Source of the DNA: Protea cynaroides | Taxonomy: Eukaryota > Streptophyta > Magnoliopsida > Proteales > Proteaceae | DNA length: 64,000 nucleotides | Reading direction: 5' to 3' | Assembly: GCA_028583415.1 (NCBI GenBank) | Contig: CM053267.1 | Coordinates: forward strand, 18,917,814 to 18,981,813 | Part shown: piece by piece, positions 38,301-51,700 of the stretch | How positions within the stretch are numbered: the first letter of the stretch is position 1 | Layout of the letters: the number at the start of each line of letters is the position of its first letter | The notes under the pieces: model-generated | What the model was told of the DNA's origin: nothing | The model's input: the letters and a program-made list of their open reading frames with translations, nothing else | Database searches by the model: none | Position numbers and translations under genes: made by a program

Positions 38301-41300
38301 CTGTTGTTTTAAGAGTCATCTAAGTTCATCGATCTAGTGTGCAGCCACTATTGCTGCTTCTATTTCCTATTCTCTACAAGTTGCTCTCCACATATTTACT
38401 GCCTCTTACTGCTGTCATTACGACTACTGCTACTGCTCTGCTACTGCCGCAAGTTCTTCCCTAGTGCTGCTCTGCATCAATTCTCTGTCTGCTGTTAATA
38501 CTAATCTGATTTTCTGATCTGATTTCATGATGCTTTCTACAGTCCATTAATGGCTGGTGGAATGCTATCGAATTCTGTTCTGCTACCTTCGATACTGATC
38601 TGATCAGATCTGTTCTGATCTGATCTAATCTAATCTACTGCTACTGCTACTGCTGCTCTCCTCTTGAACTGCTGATCTGGTGCAAGTACCTGATCTGACC
38701 TATTCATCTGATCTGCTGCAAGTACCTGATCTGATCTATTATTTTTCTGCTCATCTGATCCACATGTCTATGCTACTACTGATCTACTACTGGTAATCTA
38801 CTGCTTCGTCTATTGCTAATCTGTTGCTGAAATCTGCTGCTGCTGCAATGGTCCCCTGATCTGATATTACAGATCTGATTTACTGGTATCCTCTTTCTAT
38901 GAAACCACTCTACAGTTGCTGATCTCGGTCTGATTTATTGCTCTATTGTTGCCCAAACTGATCAGATCTGATCTACTCTGCACTGCTCCTTGCTTTGTTT
39001 GCAATCTTCTGATCACTGAAACGGGGTCAAGATTTGAGATTTAAATATTGGTTGGATTGTTGTTTGCCTTCCCAATGAAGAAAGGGTCCTGGGATCAGAA
39101 GGGAGGAGGAGGTTGATATAGTATGTACTCTCAAATTGATCTGGAAAGTAGCAACTAGGAATAAGAGTATTGGGGTGGATTGGATCTATGCTTCAGATCT
39201 AAAATCTGACTCCATTTGGACTTCCCTATATGGAAAGAACTTTGAACCGATCCCCCTTTCCCTGCCCTGGACTGACGTGAACCTCTGCCATGCCGGTTTT
39301 CCCCATGGCCAGCCCTGTCCAGGCAGTGGACCTGCCACCCATCCCCCCTAGCCAAGCAACCCCACCCTTATCCCACCCCTCTCATCCTCTGTCCATCCCG
39401 GAATTCCCCCCCCCCCAGCAGCCCCTCCATTAGAAGGTGAAACCCGTGAAGACCTCCCTATCGACCCTACCATCAATGGCAAATGGAGCACCCTATTCGA
39501 TTCAGCCCCCCTATCTCAAGGGGAGGGTTTTCCCCTTTGCTTTAAAGACCCGCTGATGGAGGCAAAAGGGCAGGTAGCTTCATATATGGACAGCAATCTC
39601 CAAATGGGAACATACTCTAGTTGGACAATTTGTTGGACGCAGACTACCATTTCAGTCGGTTGAGAAGTCTTTGCTCTGACAATGGAGACTGTCGGCAAAA
39701 ATGGATATATCCCTTGCAAATAATGGAACTATTGTGTTTCGTTTTCAAGATGAAGAGGACAAATTCAGTGTCTTGGAGAAAAGCATTTGGTATGTCGCCG
39801 ATAAGCCTCTGGTGGTGAGACAATAGGATAAATCCTTACGTTTTGAAAGCATGAACGTGAGTTCCCTCCCCATCTAGATATCCCTCCGAAACCTTCCTTT
39901 TCGTCTCTGGTGTAAGGAGGCATTAAGTTCTAGCGGGTCAGTCATTAGCACACCCATAGTTGTCAAGGCGCCAAGGCAAACCAAGGCATTGGAGGCCTGA
40001 CAGGGCACCCAGAACACCAAGGCGCCCACCTAGGCGATCAATATCAAAGGTGTTTGGGTGCCTAGGCGACGCCTTGACAACTATGGCACACCCCTTTTTT
40101 TCAGATAGTCGGCTGTCCTTTACCCACGTCTACATTGCGGTGAAAGCAGATGCCCCCCCTTCCTAACCATGTCACCATCCGGTCATCTAAAACTTTTTCC
40201 TGGAGGCAAAAGGTTACATATGATTAGAGACCCCCTATTTGTACTTCTTGCAAGGTGTTTGGTCACAATACCGGGGCTTGCTCCCCGCCAGCGAAGGTAA
40301 CGGCTGATTAAGGCTTGGAATCCCCCTCACAACAACACCAGTGGAGGCTGAAACCAGCGACGCAGAACCAGTCTAACCCTAGGGTTGCAGAGAGGGGTAA
40401 CCGAAAGGAGGAAGACGAAGATGATGTGGCTTTACAGCTAGAGATACCATGTGCTATCAATTCTGAAACTAGGATGACTAACAGTGCAGAGCCTGAAAAG
40501 TTACTCAACTATAATAGGTACTCAGCACTTGACTCGATCAACGATGATGACCTGGCCTCGCCGAATGAAGAAATCAGCCAATCGGCTGCAACCATCTCGG
40601 AAGCAGAGCCTGGCATGACGTAGACCACCCCCATTTTGCCTCATGTTGATAGCTCTTGCAGACTCTCCCCCTTTGTGGAAGCCTACTCTGAATCCTTTCC
40701 TCATTTTCGCTCTACGGATCACTTCTCCACCCCAACAACTGTGATCAATCCTCTTATAGACCTCTCGTGACCTATCAATCCAGGTTGCCAAACCATCGTG
40801 GTCCAGCCATGGTTGTTTAACCAAACTCTAATCAAAACCTTGTCTACACCATCCAACCCACAAACCACAATAACTTAAACCAAAATCCGACCAGGACCCA
40901 TACCACTAATCCCCATATCACCTCAACCATGGAGCCTGAAACCCTAACCCGTAGCCCAATAGCATCCTCCCTGCCAGTTACCACAAACCCTCATCCCAAC
41001 CCAAACTCTCCAATCTCCCTTGTTTCCACCATTCCTCAACCAGCCAATTCAATTCTGAATCCCATCCAAATCCCTTCTCCCCCCCCCCCCCAAACCACCG
41101 ATACCCACCCCTAGAGGATTATCACTGGGTGTAATCCTGGAGGACTGTCTGCTGGGAAAAAGATCAACAACCGTGAAAGGGTTACTCATGGAGACAAATC
41201 TGAGAACAAGAAGAAGCAAGCCCAAGGGAACCGACCTGAAAAAACATTGAGGAAATCTTGCCAAGCCTCTAAGGCCGTGGAACCTCCTTCTCGATCTTGT

Positions 41301-42337
41301 GTGGAACAAGTTTGAGATCTGTTCCCTGTCTTCCTCTGCATCAATGATAAAGGGAATTTTCTAGAATGTAAGAGGTCTAAACTCTTATGTTAAACAAGCG
41401 GAAGTACGATCCTACATCAAGAAGCTTCATCTTGGTTATTGCATATTAGGGGAAACAAGAGTGAAAGAAAGACAAGGCTTCTGACATCACCAAAAAGTAA
41501 TGCTCCGGGCTGGGATTTGGAGACCAACTACAATTGTCATGCTAATGGTAGATTATAGGTGTTATAGAACAGCAATAAAGTCTCCCGTTCGGTGGTTTGT
41601 ATCATAGACCAAAGTATTCATTTCAAATTGTCTAACATTTAGAGTTCTTCTGGTGTTTGTTTGACTACTATCTATGCCGCTAACTCTGCGATCGAAAGGA
41701 GGAGATTATGGGCGGATTTTACTCGTATCCATGCATGTCAAGGGAAATCCCCTTGGAGTGTTATGGGAGATTTTAGCGTGGTCAGATTTGCCAATGAAAA
41801 AGTAGGGGACATTTTTTATGATCAAGCAGTGGGAGAGTTTGTTGATTGTCTTGATACGATTGAGCTGATGGATCTTAAGTAGACTAGAATGAAATATACC
41901 TGGACCAATAAAAGAATTAGAGACCACAGGGTCAGTTGTAAATTGGATAGAGCTCTAGTTAATGATCATTGGCTGGCGGAGTTTAGCTTCTCAAAAGCTC
42001 ATTTTGAATCTTCTGGTATTTTGGATTACTGTCCAATCATTCTGTATATATTCCCCTACATCTCTTTTGGAACCAAGCCCTTTCGATATTTTGACATGTG
42101 GTCCTCCCATGAGGGTTTCGAAGAGATGATAGAAGCTTCTTGGGAGAGGATTCATACGGACCCCCATTGTCTGCTGGTGAGCTTTGCTTGGAAGCTCCGA
42201 GAAGCCAAGCGAGATCTTACCATTTGAAATAAAAGAGAGATTGGAAATATCTCTCATGGAATTCAAAAGTGTAGAATGGAGTCAGAAGAGATGCAAAGCT
42301 AAGCTGCTAAATGATTCTGAGGATGGTTCCTTGGCGG

Positions 42338-42369
<32 letters not shown>

Positions 42370-42761
42370 CTCTTAACCATCCCATCAAATAAGTGGAGGA
42401 TTCATTAAACTGTGAAACGTTACCCTGCCATAATGTGATGTGCTTCCAATGCCAATAAAAAGTAACCCATCCAATGGTATTTAACATCCAGAAAACCGCT
42501 AAATAAAATGTGTCTCGTAGAGGAAGACAGAATGAATAAAGGAAATTTTTATGAATGGGTTATTCGAATGACAAGCAAGTATCTACGCATTCGCTCATAG
42601 AAAAATGGGCCAACCCCATTGCGTATTGGTACTTATCGGGTATAGAATAGATCTGCTTCTCTTTGTTCCTGCGTGTTCCATTATTACCAACAGAATGGAA
42701 TAAATATTCACCCTTGCTCCGAGATAATTCAGTGAAAAGGGAGTCCATATATATATATAGT

Positions 42762-42828
<67 letters not shown>

Positions 42829-45752
42829 CGCCTAGCTTCCCTTATTCTCGAAGAAGAAAGTGTCTTCAAGCAGAAGTCCAGGATTAATTGGTTGAAGTTG
42901 GGAGATAGAAATACCAGCCATTTTATAAATCAATCAAAGCATCCAAAAATAGGAACCACATCTTTTCCCTTAATTCTGAGGAGGGTTGCATCACCTCAGA
43001 TGTTGCAGGCATCAAGCAGATTGCAAAATCTCATTTTCTCAAGTTGTATAGCCCTCCTTATCATCTTCCCTTGGAGCCTATTCCTGAAGACCTACATAGC
43101 TCAGCGGTGACCATGGAGTAGAGCATTGGTATTGCTTCAAGTCTTTCTGAAGATGAGATCCTTTTGGCAGTCCAATCTATCAAGTCCCAAAAAGCTCCGG
43201 GCCCAGATGGCTTCCGCATGGGTATCTTCATTGCAGCATGGGATTTTATTAAAGAGGACCTCCTCTTAGTTGTATCTTGCTTCTTCTCTAACCTGGCTCA
43301 GATCATAAAAGTGAACCAAACATTTATATGCCTTATTCCTAAGAAAGAAGGAGCGTGCTCCATTGGTGACTTCAGACCCATCTCTCTATGCAAGACTTTA
43401 TACAATATTGTTGCTAAGATTCTGGCTCTCAAACTGAAAGGAGTTATTGGTAGCCTTATTAGCCTCAACCAATCGGCGTTTATCCAGGGCTGCAATAGTT
43501 CAAACAATATTATGATATGTAATGATCTTGCTAGGGGTTTTGATGGAAGAAATCATCCCCCCGCTGCAATCCTTAAGCTAGATTTCCATAAAGCATATGA
43601 TCATGTCAAATGGGATTTTCTTATGGAAAATATGGCTCGGATGAACTTCCCTGAGTCCCTTCGTGAGTGGATTTGGTCCTATGAAACCTCTCCCAAATTT
43701 TCAGTTCTGGTTAATGGCAACCCAGTAGGGCTCTTTGGTGCGAAGCGTAGAATTAGGCAAGGATGCCCAATGTCGCCCCTCCTATTCACAATTGTCTTAG
43801 AAGGTTTATCCAAGTCCATTCAAGCTCATGCGCAGCATAATCAGTTAACTACTTCCCTAGATGCAAGACTCTTAAGTTGACTCATTTGGCTTTTGCGGAC
43901 GACATTATGATCTTCTCCAATGGAAATATGAAGTCCATGGAATCCATTTCAGAACTTCTTGCCTCCTACACTGCCATGTCAGGGCTGTCCATAAACAAGC
44001 AAAAATCTATCCTCTTCCTCAATGATGTTGATGAGCCTCTTGGTGAGGCCCTCAGAAGCACAGTGGACTATTCCTTGGGGAGTCTGCCTATTACCTACCT
44101 TGGTTTACCGATGATTCCGGCCAAACTTTCTGCTCATCACTGTACTTCCATCCTGAACAGATTGAAGAAAAAGCTACAACTATGGAAAGCAAAATTTCTC
44201 TCTTATGCAGGTAGATTAGGACTTGTGAGATTGGTCATGCAAAGCTCCTACCTATACTAGTCCGGGACCTTTAGTATTCCTAGTATGATTGTGCAAAAAT
44301 TGGAAAGCATGATGAGTGCTTTCTTGTAGAAAGGGGGAAACAACAATAAATTCTTTCATTTCATTGGCTGGGACAAGATCTGCGTGCCCAAAGAAGAAGG
44401 AAGCATGGGTATCTGAAGAATAAAAGAAGTCAACAAAGCTTGCATTCTTAAGTTCGTTTGGAAAGTAGTGGAGAAAAAAGTGACCATCTAGACCCAATGG
44501 ATCTATAGCAGATACTTAAAAAGAGATTCTATCTAGACGATGGGCGTCTCCGGTGACTCCTCTTGGGTTTGGAGGATTATGCTTTGGCGTAGATAGCTTG
44601 CTCTCCTGCCCATGAAGTCCCTCATTGATGATGGTAGCTTTACTTATATGTGGCTGGATAACTAGCAGTCGCACGGCATCTTGATTTTGGCCTATGGAGA
44701 TAGGATCCAACTTGAATCCGCATGGCGTCTTGATTTTGGTCATTCTCCTCGGCATAGTTTCACTTTATGGTGTGCGTTGACCATGTCTTTGCCTACTAGC
44801 TCTCTTTTATGCAACAAGGGCATTATACATAATGCTAGTTGTGGATTCTGTTGGGCTGGTGATGAAGATGTCCAGTACCTCTTTTTTGAATGCCCTTTCT
44901 CCAAAAGAATTTGAGGAAAGATTCTTGAGAAATATTGGCCGCACCAAAGAAAGATCCGCCCTTTTGATCAAGAATGGAGATGGATAGTCAAAAAGTTTAA
45001 ATGGAAAGCTACCAGTGATATAGTAGTCAAATTGGCATTTGCAATGAAGATTTACCAAATTTGGTTTGAAAGGAACATCAGAATATGGGCAGGGAAGTCA
45101 AGATCCTTCGCTCAAATCTGGGAAGCCATCATTTTTTACGTGTAGGGAAACAAATTCATTCTGTCCTCTTGGGACCTCCCAACTAGGTAATGTTGTTTTG
45201 GTTTCCTTTTTTGGCCCATGTTGGCTTGTTAAGAGCATTAACCTTTGGTAAGGAGCCTGGCTCTATCCTCTGGATACCCAGGTTTGGTTCTTTTCCCTGA
45301 TTCGGGATGTTGTTAATATATTCATTTATTCACCAAAAAAAAAAAAATGTTTCTTAGGCTTAGAGGAGAATGTTGGACACAGACAGTTAGGGCCTGTTTG
45401 ATAAAACTTCTACTCCGGATTCTGAATTCCGGTTCAGAATTTGGATTCTACTTCAGGCTACTCTAGGATTATTTGGGAGTAAAAACATGTTTGATAACGC
45501 ATTTCTGGAATGGATTCCAGAGTATCTTTGGAACAAAAACATGTTTGATAAACTTTATCCCCCCAATCGAAGTCTAGAAAAGTGATGGTGGTAGTGGTAG
45601 GTGGTGGAGGGTGATGGGTGATGGGTGATGCGTGGTGGTGGTGGTGGGTAGTGTCGGTGGTGGGTGGTGGTGGCAATGGTGGTGGTGGTGGTAGTGGTGG
45701 TGGAAGGTGGTGGTGGTGGTGGTGGTGGTGGGTATTGGCAGTGGTAGTGGCC

Positions 45753-45783
<31 letters not shown>

Positions 45784-48700
45784 TGGTGGGTAATGGTTGT
45801 GGTGGTGGTGGTGGTAGTGGTGGTTGTGGTGGTTGTGGTGGTGGTGGTGGCTGGTGGTGGCTGGTGGCTGGTGGCGGCAGTGGTGCTGGTGGTGGTAGCG
45901 GCGGTGGTGGTTGTGGTTGTGGTAGTGGTGGTGGTGGAGGCAGTGGTGGCGGTGGTGGGTGGCGGTGGTGGTGGGTGGTGGCGGTGGTGGTGGTGGCGGT
46001 GGCAGTGGCGATGGCGGTAGAGGTAGTGGTGGGTGGTGGCGGTGGTGATCAAGTGATAGTCAAGTGAGAATCAGACTCTTTTTCTTCTCCCATAAACATG
46101 CTCCAAAAGAAAAAAGCAAGTATTATTTACTCCAAAAATTTGGATTCTGAAGCCAATTTGAATCCGGTTCACTCCATGGGAGCTCAAATTCAACCGGGCT
46201 TACCAAACGCGCTTCTACTCCAAAATGGCTCCCTGGGATTCAAAATCCATAGAATCCAGAATCTAGAGTATTATCAAACAGGCCCTTAGTGAGCAACATT
46301 ATTAGATCTGCGATTGATGATGAATCCTACACTTTTTTAGGGCTTGAAAACTGACACCCTCATGGAGTTCTCCAACAAAGGTATGGGGAATCAATCAGAC
46401 TTGACTCAAGTCAGGACAGAATAGTTAAAATTTCAGACATAGTTGTCAAGGCATCGCCTAGGCATCCAAGCTATTTTTCAACTCCTAAGCGGTTGGTCTC
46501 TTTATTGTATCACGCCTTGTTTTATTTATTTATTTACATTTTTAATTAATGCCATTTGTAGTCTTTTTATTGGACGTATAAAGTACATATATACACCATA
46601 ATATATGGAATCATGCATATGAATTAAAAACAACAAAAATTGATTCTATAACCCCTCCTTTTTGTATAAATCCTCTTATTAAGATGTACCTTATAACGCC
46701 AAGGGAACGCCTTGAGTAAGTCTTGGGTACGCCTTAGGTATGCCAAGGCGTCCAGGCACCTCTCCAGCGCCTTGGGTCGCCTTGGCACCATAACAACTAT
46801 GGTGTCAGATATTCTCAGTGATGGTGATTGGAAGTCAAGTCATCATTGCTCTACTAGCTTAGTTTAAGCTTAATTGGCGTTGAAAGCCGTAATCAGAGAC
46901 CCAAAAGGAGTGGGGATATTGTCATGTGGTTGGTGTCATCGATGGGATTTTTCTCTTCCTTCTCTGCTTGGGAATTGGTTAGATCTGAGGTTGCTAACCT
47001 TCCTTGGGTTGACGTTATTTGGTTCGAAGGTTTCATCCCTGCCATAGCTTCATCTCTTGGAAAGCTATAGCTGTGACCCTCCCAATGCATGCCTCTCCTT
47101 TACCAACGATTAATCGCTGTGCAATCTCATTGTTCTCTATGTAGGACAGCAAATGAAGATATTCAGCACTTATTCTTGAAGTGCCTCTTTCTTCCCTGAT
47201 CTGGAAGGAATTCTCAAACGTTGATGGCCTTTCCATGGACGGATTCAAGCTTTTCAAAAGGAGTGGAGATGGATTGGCAGAGCCTATCCTTTTGCCATCC
47301 AAATTTGGCCTTGAAACCAAGGCTTCGAACGTTGCCAAAAAAAAAATTCCAGAAACCTGGTCGAAACCTGGGCCAACCCAGTTTCGAAGCTGGTCGAAAT
47401 CGGCTCAGAAGCTTTAGAAAAGGCAAACGAAGTTTGACTTGGTTACTCTACCACCAGGCAAGCAGGCTATAGGATTTCGTTGGGTTTACAAACAAGGGGG
47501 CTCTGATGCTTTTTTTATAGAGAGGTACAAACGGCTTGTAGCAAAAGGGGGTTGGTTTTCTCAGGAGTCAGTCACGTTACGTTAGTTGGCTCGTCTTGTT
47601 GCAACGGATATACGAGCCTTTGACGCGAGAAATCAGGTTGCTCGGGTTCCGGGAAAGGATGGTAAGGAGCATTTTGCCCTTTTTAGGAACGAATCCGTTA
47701 CTGTCCTCGAACGCATGTCTTGATCCAATGCCGGGTGATTGGCAATGAAAGATCAAATTGTCGAAGAGCGCAATCACCTAAAGCGGTGATAGATCTTTTT
47801 TTATAACCATCAAGGTGTTTTGAGAAAGAAGAAAGAAAGGCAATGAAATTGTTTTGTTGTAGAAAATCTCTCATGAGCAGCCCGGTCACGTTTGTTGAGC
47901 TCCTTCGTCCGTGTTATTCGCAAAAGGCATACTTTAACAAAGGTGATTCAAGTTGGTGGGATGGGCTTCCTCCTTGGACAAGCACGGGGCTTAGTGAAGT
48001 AGAACCGGGGGTCGCGCATGCTAATGCCACAGGAATTTTCCAGGGTGTGTATAAGGACCCATTCCCCAACCATGGAACGACTGCACCACCTACCCTACAC
48101 AATCTAATGGGCAAATGGGCCCGCTGCCGATCCCCGCTGTTGTCCGCTACATTCAAATGGGTCTGAGGTTGAATCATTTTTCTTTGAATCTGTTTTTTCA
48201 AAGGGTGAAGGAAAAAAAAATATATATTTTATGTCTAAAAATAAATAAAGCAGCAATCTTTTTTTTCACCAAATTTTTTGTTTCACATCCCTATCCCGCA
48301 ATAACGAATTGGGTTCGTATGGGCATTTTGGACGCAGCTATTGACTTCTCTGGCTACAATTTCTGATCGAACTTGTGATTTCGTTCGATAGGAACGATCC
48401 GAAAAGCTTCTACTCTACAGCGTTAGGGCGGGTATAGCGGAAAGCGAAAAGCAAATAGAAGTGGAAAAGCCGATGATGATTCTTGAGAGGAGGAGTTCCT
48501 CGAAGAGCCTGTTTAGCCCCTCAAAACCGAGTTCTTGAACCCGATCATACCTTGTTTGTTAAACACATTGATAGCAAGGTTACAGTCCTTATTTCTTATG
48601 TCAACGATATAATAATAATAGGGAGCGACGCTTCAGAAATCTCCTTGTTCAAAACAGAGTTTTGAGACCAAAGATTTAGGACCTCACAGATAGATTGAAG

Positions 48701-51700
48701 TAGCCCATTCAAACAAGAGCATTTTCATTTCCCAAAGGAAATATGTCCTAAATCTTCTCAATGAGACATGGACGCTCAGTTCCAAACCTGTACAATCTCC
48801 TATTGAGATTAATCACCACCATAGTTGCAAAGAAGAGGAATCCGTGGACAAGGAAGAAGAAAAAATATCAGCATCTTGGTGGCAAGTTGACATACCTGTC
48901 TCATACTAAGCCAAATATCGCCTATGTCGTTGGTATAGTAAGTAGGTTCTTGCATGGTCCTAAAACTGATCACCTTGAGGTAGTATATCGGATATTGAGG
49001 TTCTTAAAATCAGCACCTTAAGTATCTTATTCTCCAACATCAGTGATATAGAGTTGGAATGCTATACTGATGCTAACTGGGCTGGTTCCATTGATGATCG
49101 ATGCTCCACCTCTGGATATTGCACATTCTTTGGCGGCATCTGGATACTTGCCAGAGTAAAAGGCAGTCAGTGGTATCCAAATCCAGTACAGAAGCAGAAT
49201 ACGGTGCTATGGCACAAGGGGTGCGTGAGCTTATCTGGCTCAAGGTTCTTTTCTTAGTAGATTTGGGGGTCACTTCAGGAAGAAGTATGAGACTGTATTG
49301 CAATAATAAGGCAGCGATCAATCTAGCTCACAATGCAGTTCAACATGACAAGACCAAACACATTGAGATTGATTCTCAATCTGGATCCCATTTATCACTT
49401 CAGAAAACCAGCTTGCTGATGTATTCACCATGAGTTTGACTTCTAAGTCATTCCATCATATTGTCTTAATGCTAGGTGTGAGAGATATATATGCACCAAC
49501 TTAAGGTGGAGTTGTATTAGTTGTTAGAGATAAAAATGACTAGGCATTGATAACTCATGGACAGGCATGTTACTTCCCTTATTTGTTATGTGAAAGAACT
49601 CTGTCATTCAAAGCCATTCTATTCTGTCAACCTCCTCTTCTCAACTGAAACCTCAGGTTGTGGACCAAATCTAGGAACCTTAATCAGATGTGGGACTCCA
49701 TCCTCTTCAATATCAGAGGATCCATCAAGATTTAGAGAAAGACCTTGCCCAGATTAGCCTCCAAACAGATTAATTGTAAATGCTTGGGATTTACCTATCT
49801 AATTCCTTGTGGATAGGACATCCCGTGAGAGCTAAATATTCTTCTCTTTTGTCCTTCGACTCTCCCAAAAAGGAGAACCCATATCGTAGCTTGTTCTTAT
49901 TCTTCTGTTTATAATACATACTTCAATGCACCCAAAAAAATCATCTATTCAAGACTAACATTTGTGTAGAATCTTTCAAACGAGCTTCATTCCATTGTGC
50001 ATCTGCTCAACTCTAACCATGGTGGCCCATGAAAGAGACTTGCTAAAATTTCTAAGGTAATGAGGCAGAGTGAAACAGGGCATGTCTCATTTTTCTCAGC
50101 AAACTACAAGGGATACCATCCCAAGAAAGGATCCACAAAAACCAAACCAAAGTAGAGCGACCATTAATTTCTTGTGCCCTTAGCACATAAACCAACCTCT
50201 AATGACCTCTTGATGGCTTACTGTCATAATTAATTACATTTATAAAGCCTCCCTCAATCACTTCCATATGAAATTCAACGACCAGGAGAAGCCAAGCCCT
50301 CAAATAATTAAGGGCTTTGATACAAGCTGAATTCCTTCCACCACTGTATCAATGCAAAGATTAGAAATTGCTACAAATTTAAAATGGTGGTCTAATATTA
50401 AAATGGCTCGTCTTTGTATTGTATGATTTTTTTTACTTATAAATAGAACCTTCCTTGAAAAAGGTGTGTGCACGAGTTCAATGAGATCAATTATGATAGG
50501 AGCATATTTATCTGGGACTTTTGTCCCATAAATTTTCACAACAATCTATGAGCTGTCCAACAGAAGCTCCAAACTAACATGGTATCAAACAAAAATACCG
50601 TCTTTTACTTGCAAAAAAAAATACAATATGACAATAGAAAGAACAAGATACTAATATTGCTGTTAAGTATAAAAATAAAAAAATAAAAAAAGGGAGAAAA
50701 TACAGTTAAAAGTGCCATATCATATTCCTAAACAGAAGTCATAGTGTAGCCAGCTCTAACCTTACGATATCATCACCGATCTCTGGAGTAATACTAATAC
50801 TTCTTCTTCTTATTCTACGAGTCTCAAACGTTGATGCTCCCTCTGACCTGTATTTACATTTTATATAGTTAATCAGCCACATTTTGTATACAATACAAAC
50901 CCCTCCTACAAAATGTAGGAACTGAAAGAAACAATGCAGATTGGACCCATAGTAGAAAACAAAATAACTTCGCAACACAAGCCTAACAGCAATATATACA
51001 CACAGGAAAAAAAAAAAAAAAAAAAAAGGGTACCCCTATTAGCATTGCATCCATCATATTACAAGATCAAAGAGTTAGCAAAATCATAAGATTTTGGGAA
51101 AGACCAGCCTCTTAAACTAAGAAATTTCTAATTTCATTGAACTACTTTCTAATTTCTGAACCTTTGAATATTACAAAAACAACCTATTCATTATACTTCC
51201 AAAAATAGAAAAGGAATTATTACAACCAATTCACTTAAACTTCCAAATAAAGACATTTCAGGTATCAACAACAACCATGGTTGCTCCCCAAATAAAGAAA
51301 ATAGGAAAGGAAGGAAAACAACCTACTCAAACTTTTAAAACAGAAACCTATCACAACCTGGTAGCATCTTAATACATTGCCCATAACTTTTCCACCACAA
51401 CTCAGAATTGTAACACCTTGGTCCATTGGAAAGTTTAATAGCATTAGTTGTCTATGGCTTTAAAGCAGAAGCTGAAGCTTTCCTACTGTTGTTGCAGTTA
51501 GTGGCTTAGCGATTCCAGCAGGCTATAGCTATTGTACAGCTTTAGGATCAGTTTACTTCGTCTTTCACCTCTAGGGCTGCCCTAGTCTCTGCCCTCTGGT
51601 GACAACCGGAGTACATCAAACTAAGGGCAAAAGTCTTCTTCATCTGTGTCACAATGCCTTGGACCAATTTCTCTCTCGCAGATCATTGTTGCTGGAGATC

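Larger units (their letters stand above)
39081..45356 (+). mobile_element. Second large LINE, interrupted by a MITE and plastid DNA
   Basis: ORF1, endonuclease, reverse transcriptase and zf-RVT follow in order, and the element ends TTCACC plus an A run at about 45343-45356. The first 150 bp (39081-39230) read LIWKVATRNKS, which belongs to the ORF2 end of a LINE, so the left end is a junction of two LINE copies. No target duplication was found. It is interrupted at 39956-40085 and about 42337-42823, and stops make it inactive. Confidence 0.75.

Noticed and set aside
45555..46067. Open frames of 149-165 codons rich in Gly/Val/Trp or Thr/His/Pro
   Set aside because: They are translations of a GGT triplet array inside a MITE; both strands are open only because of composition.
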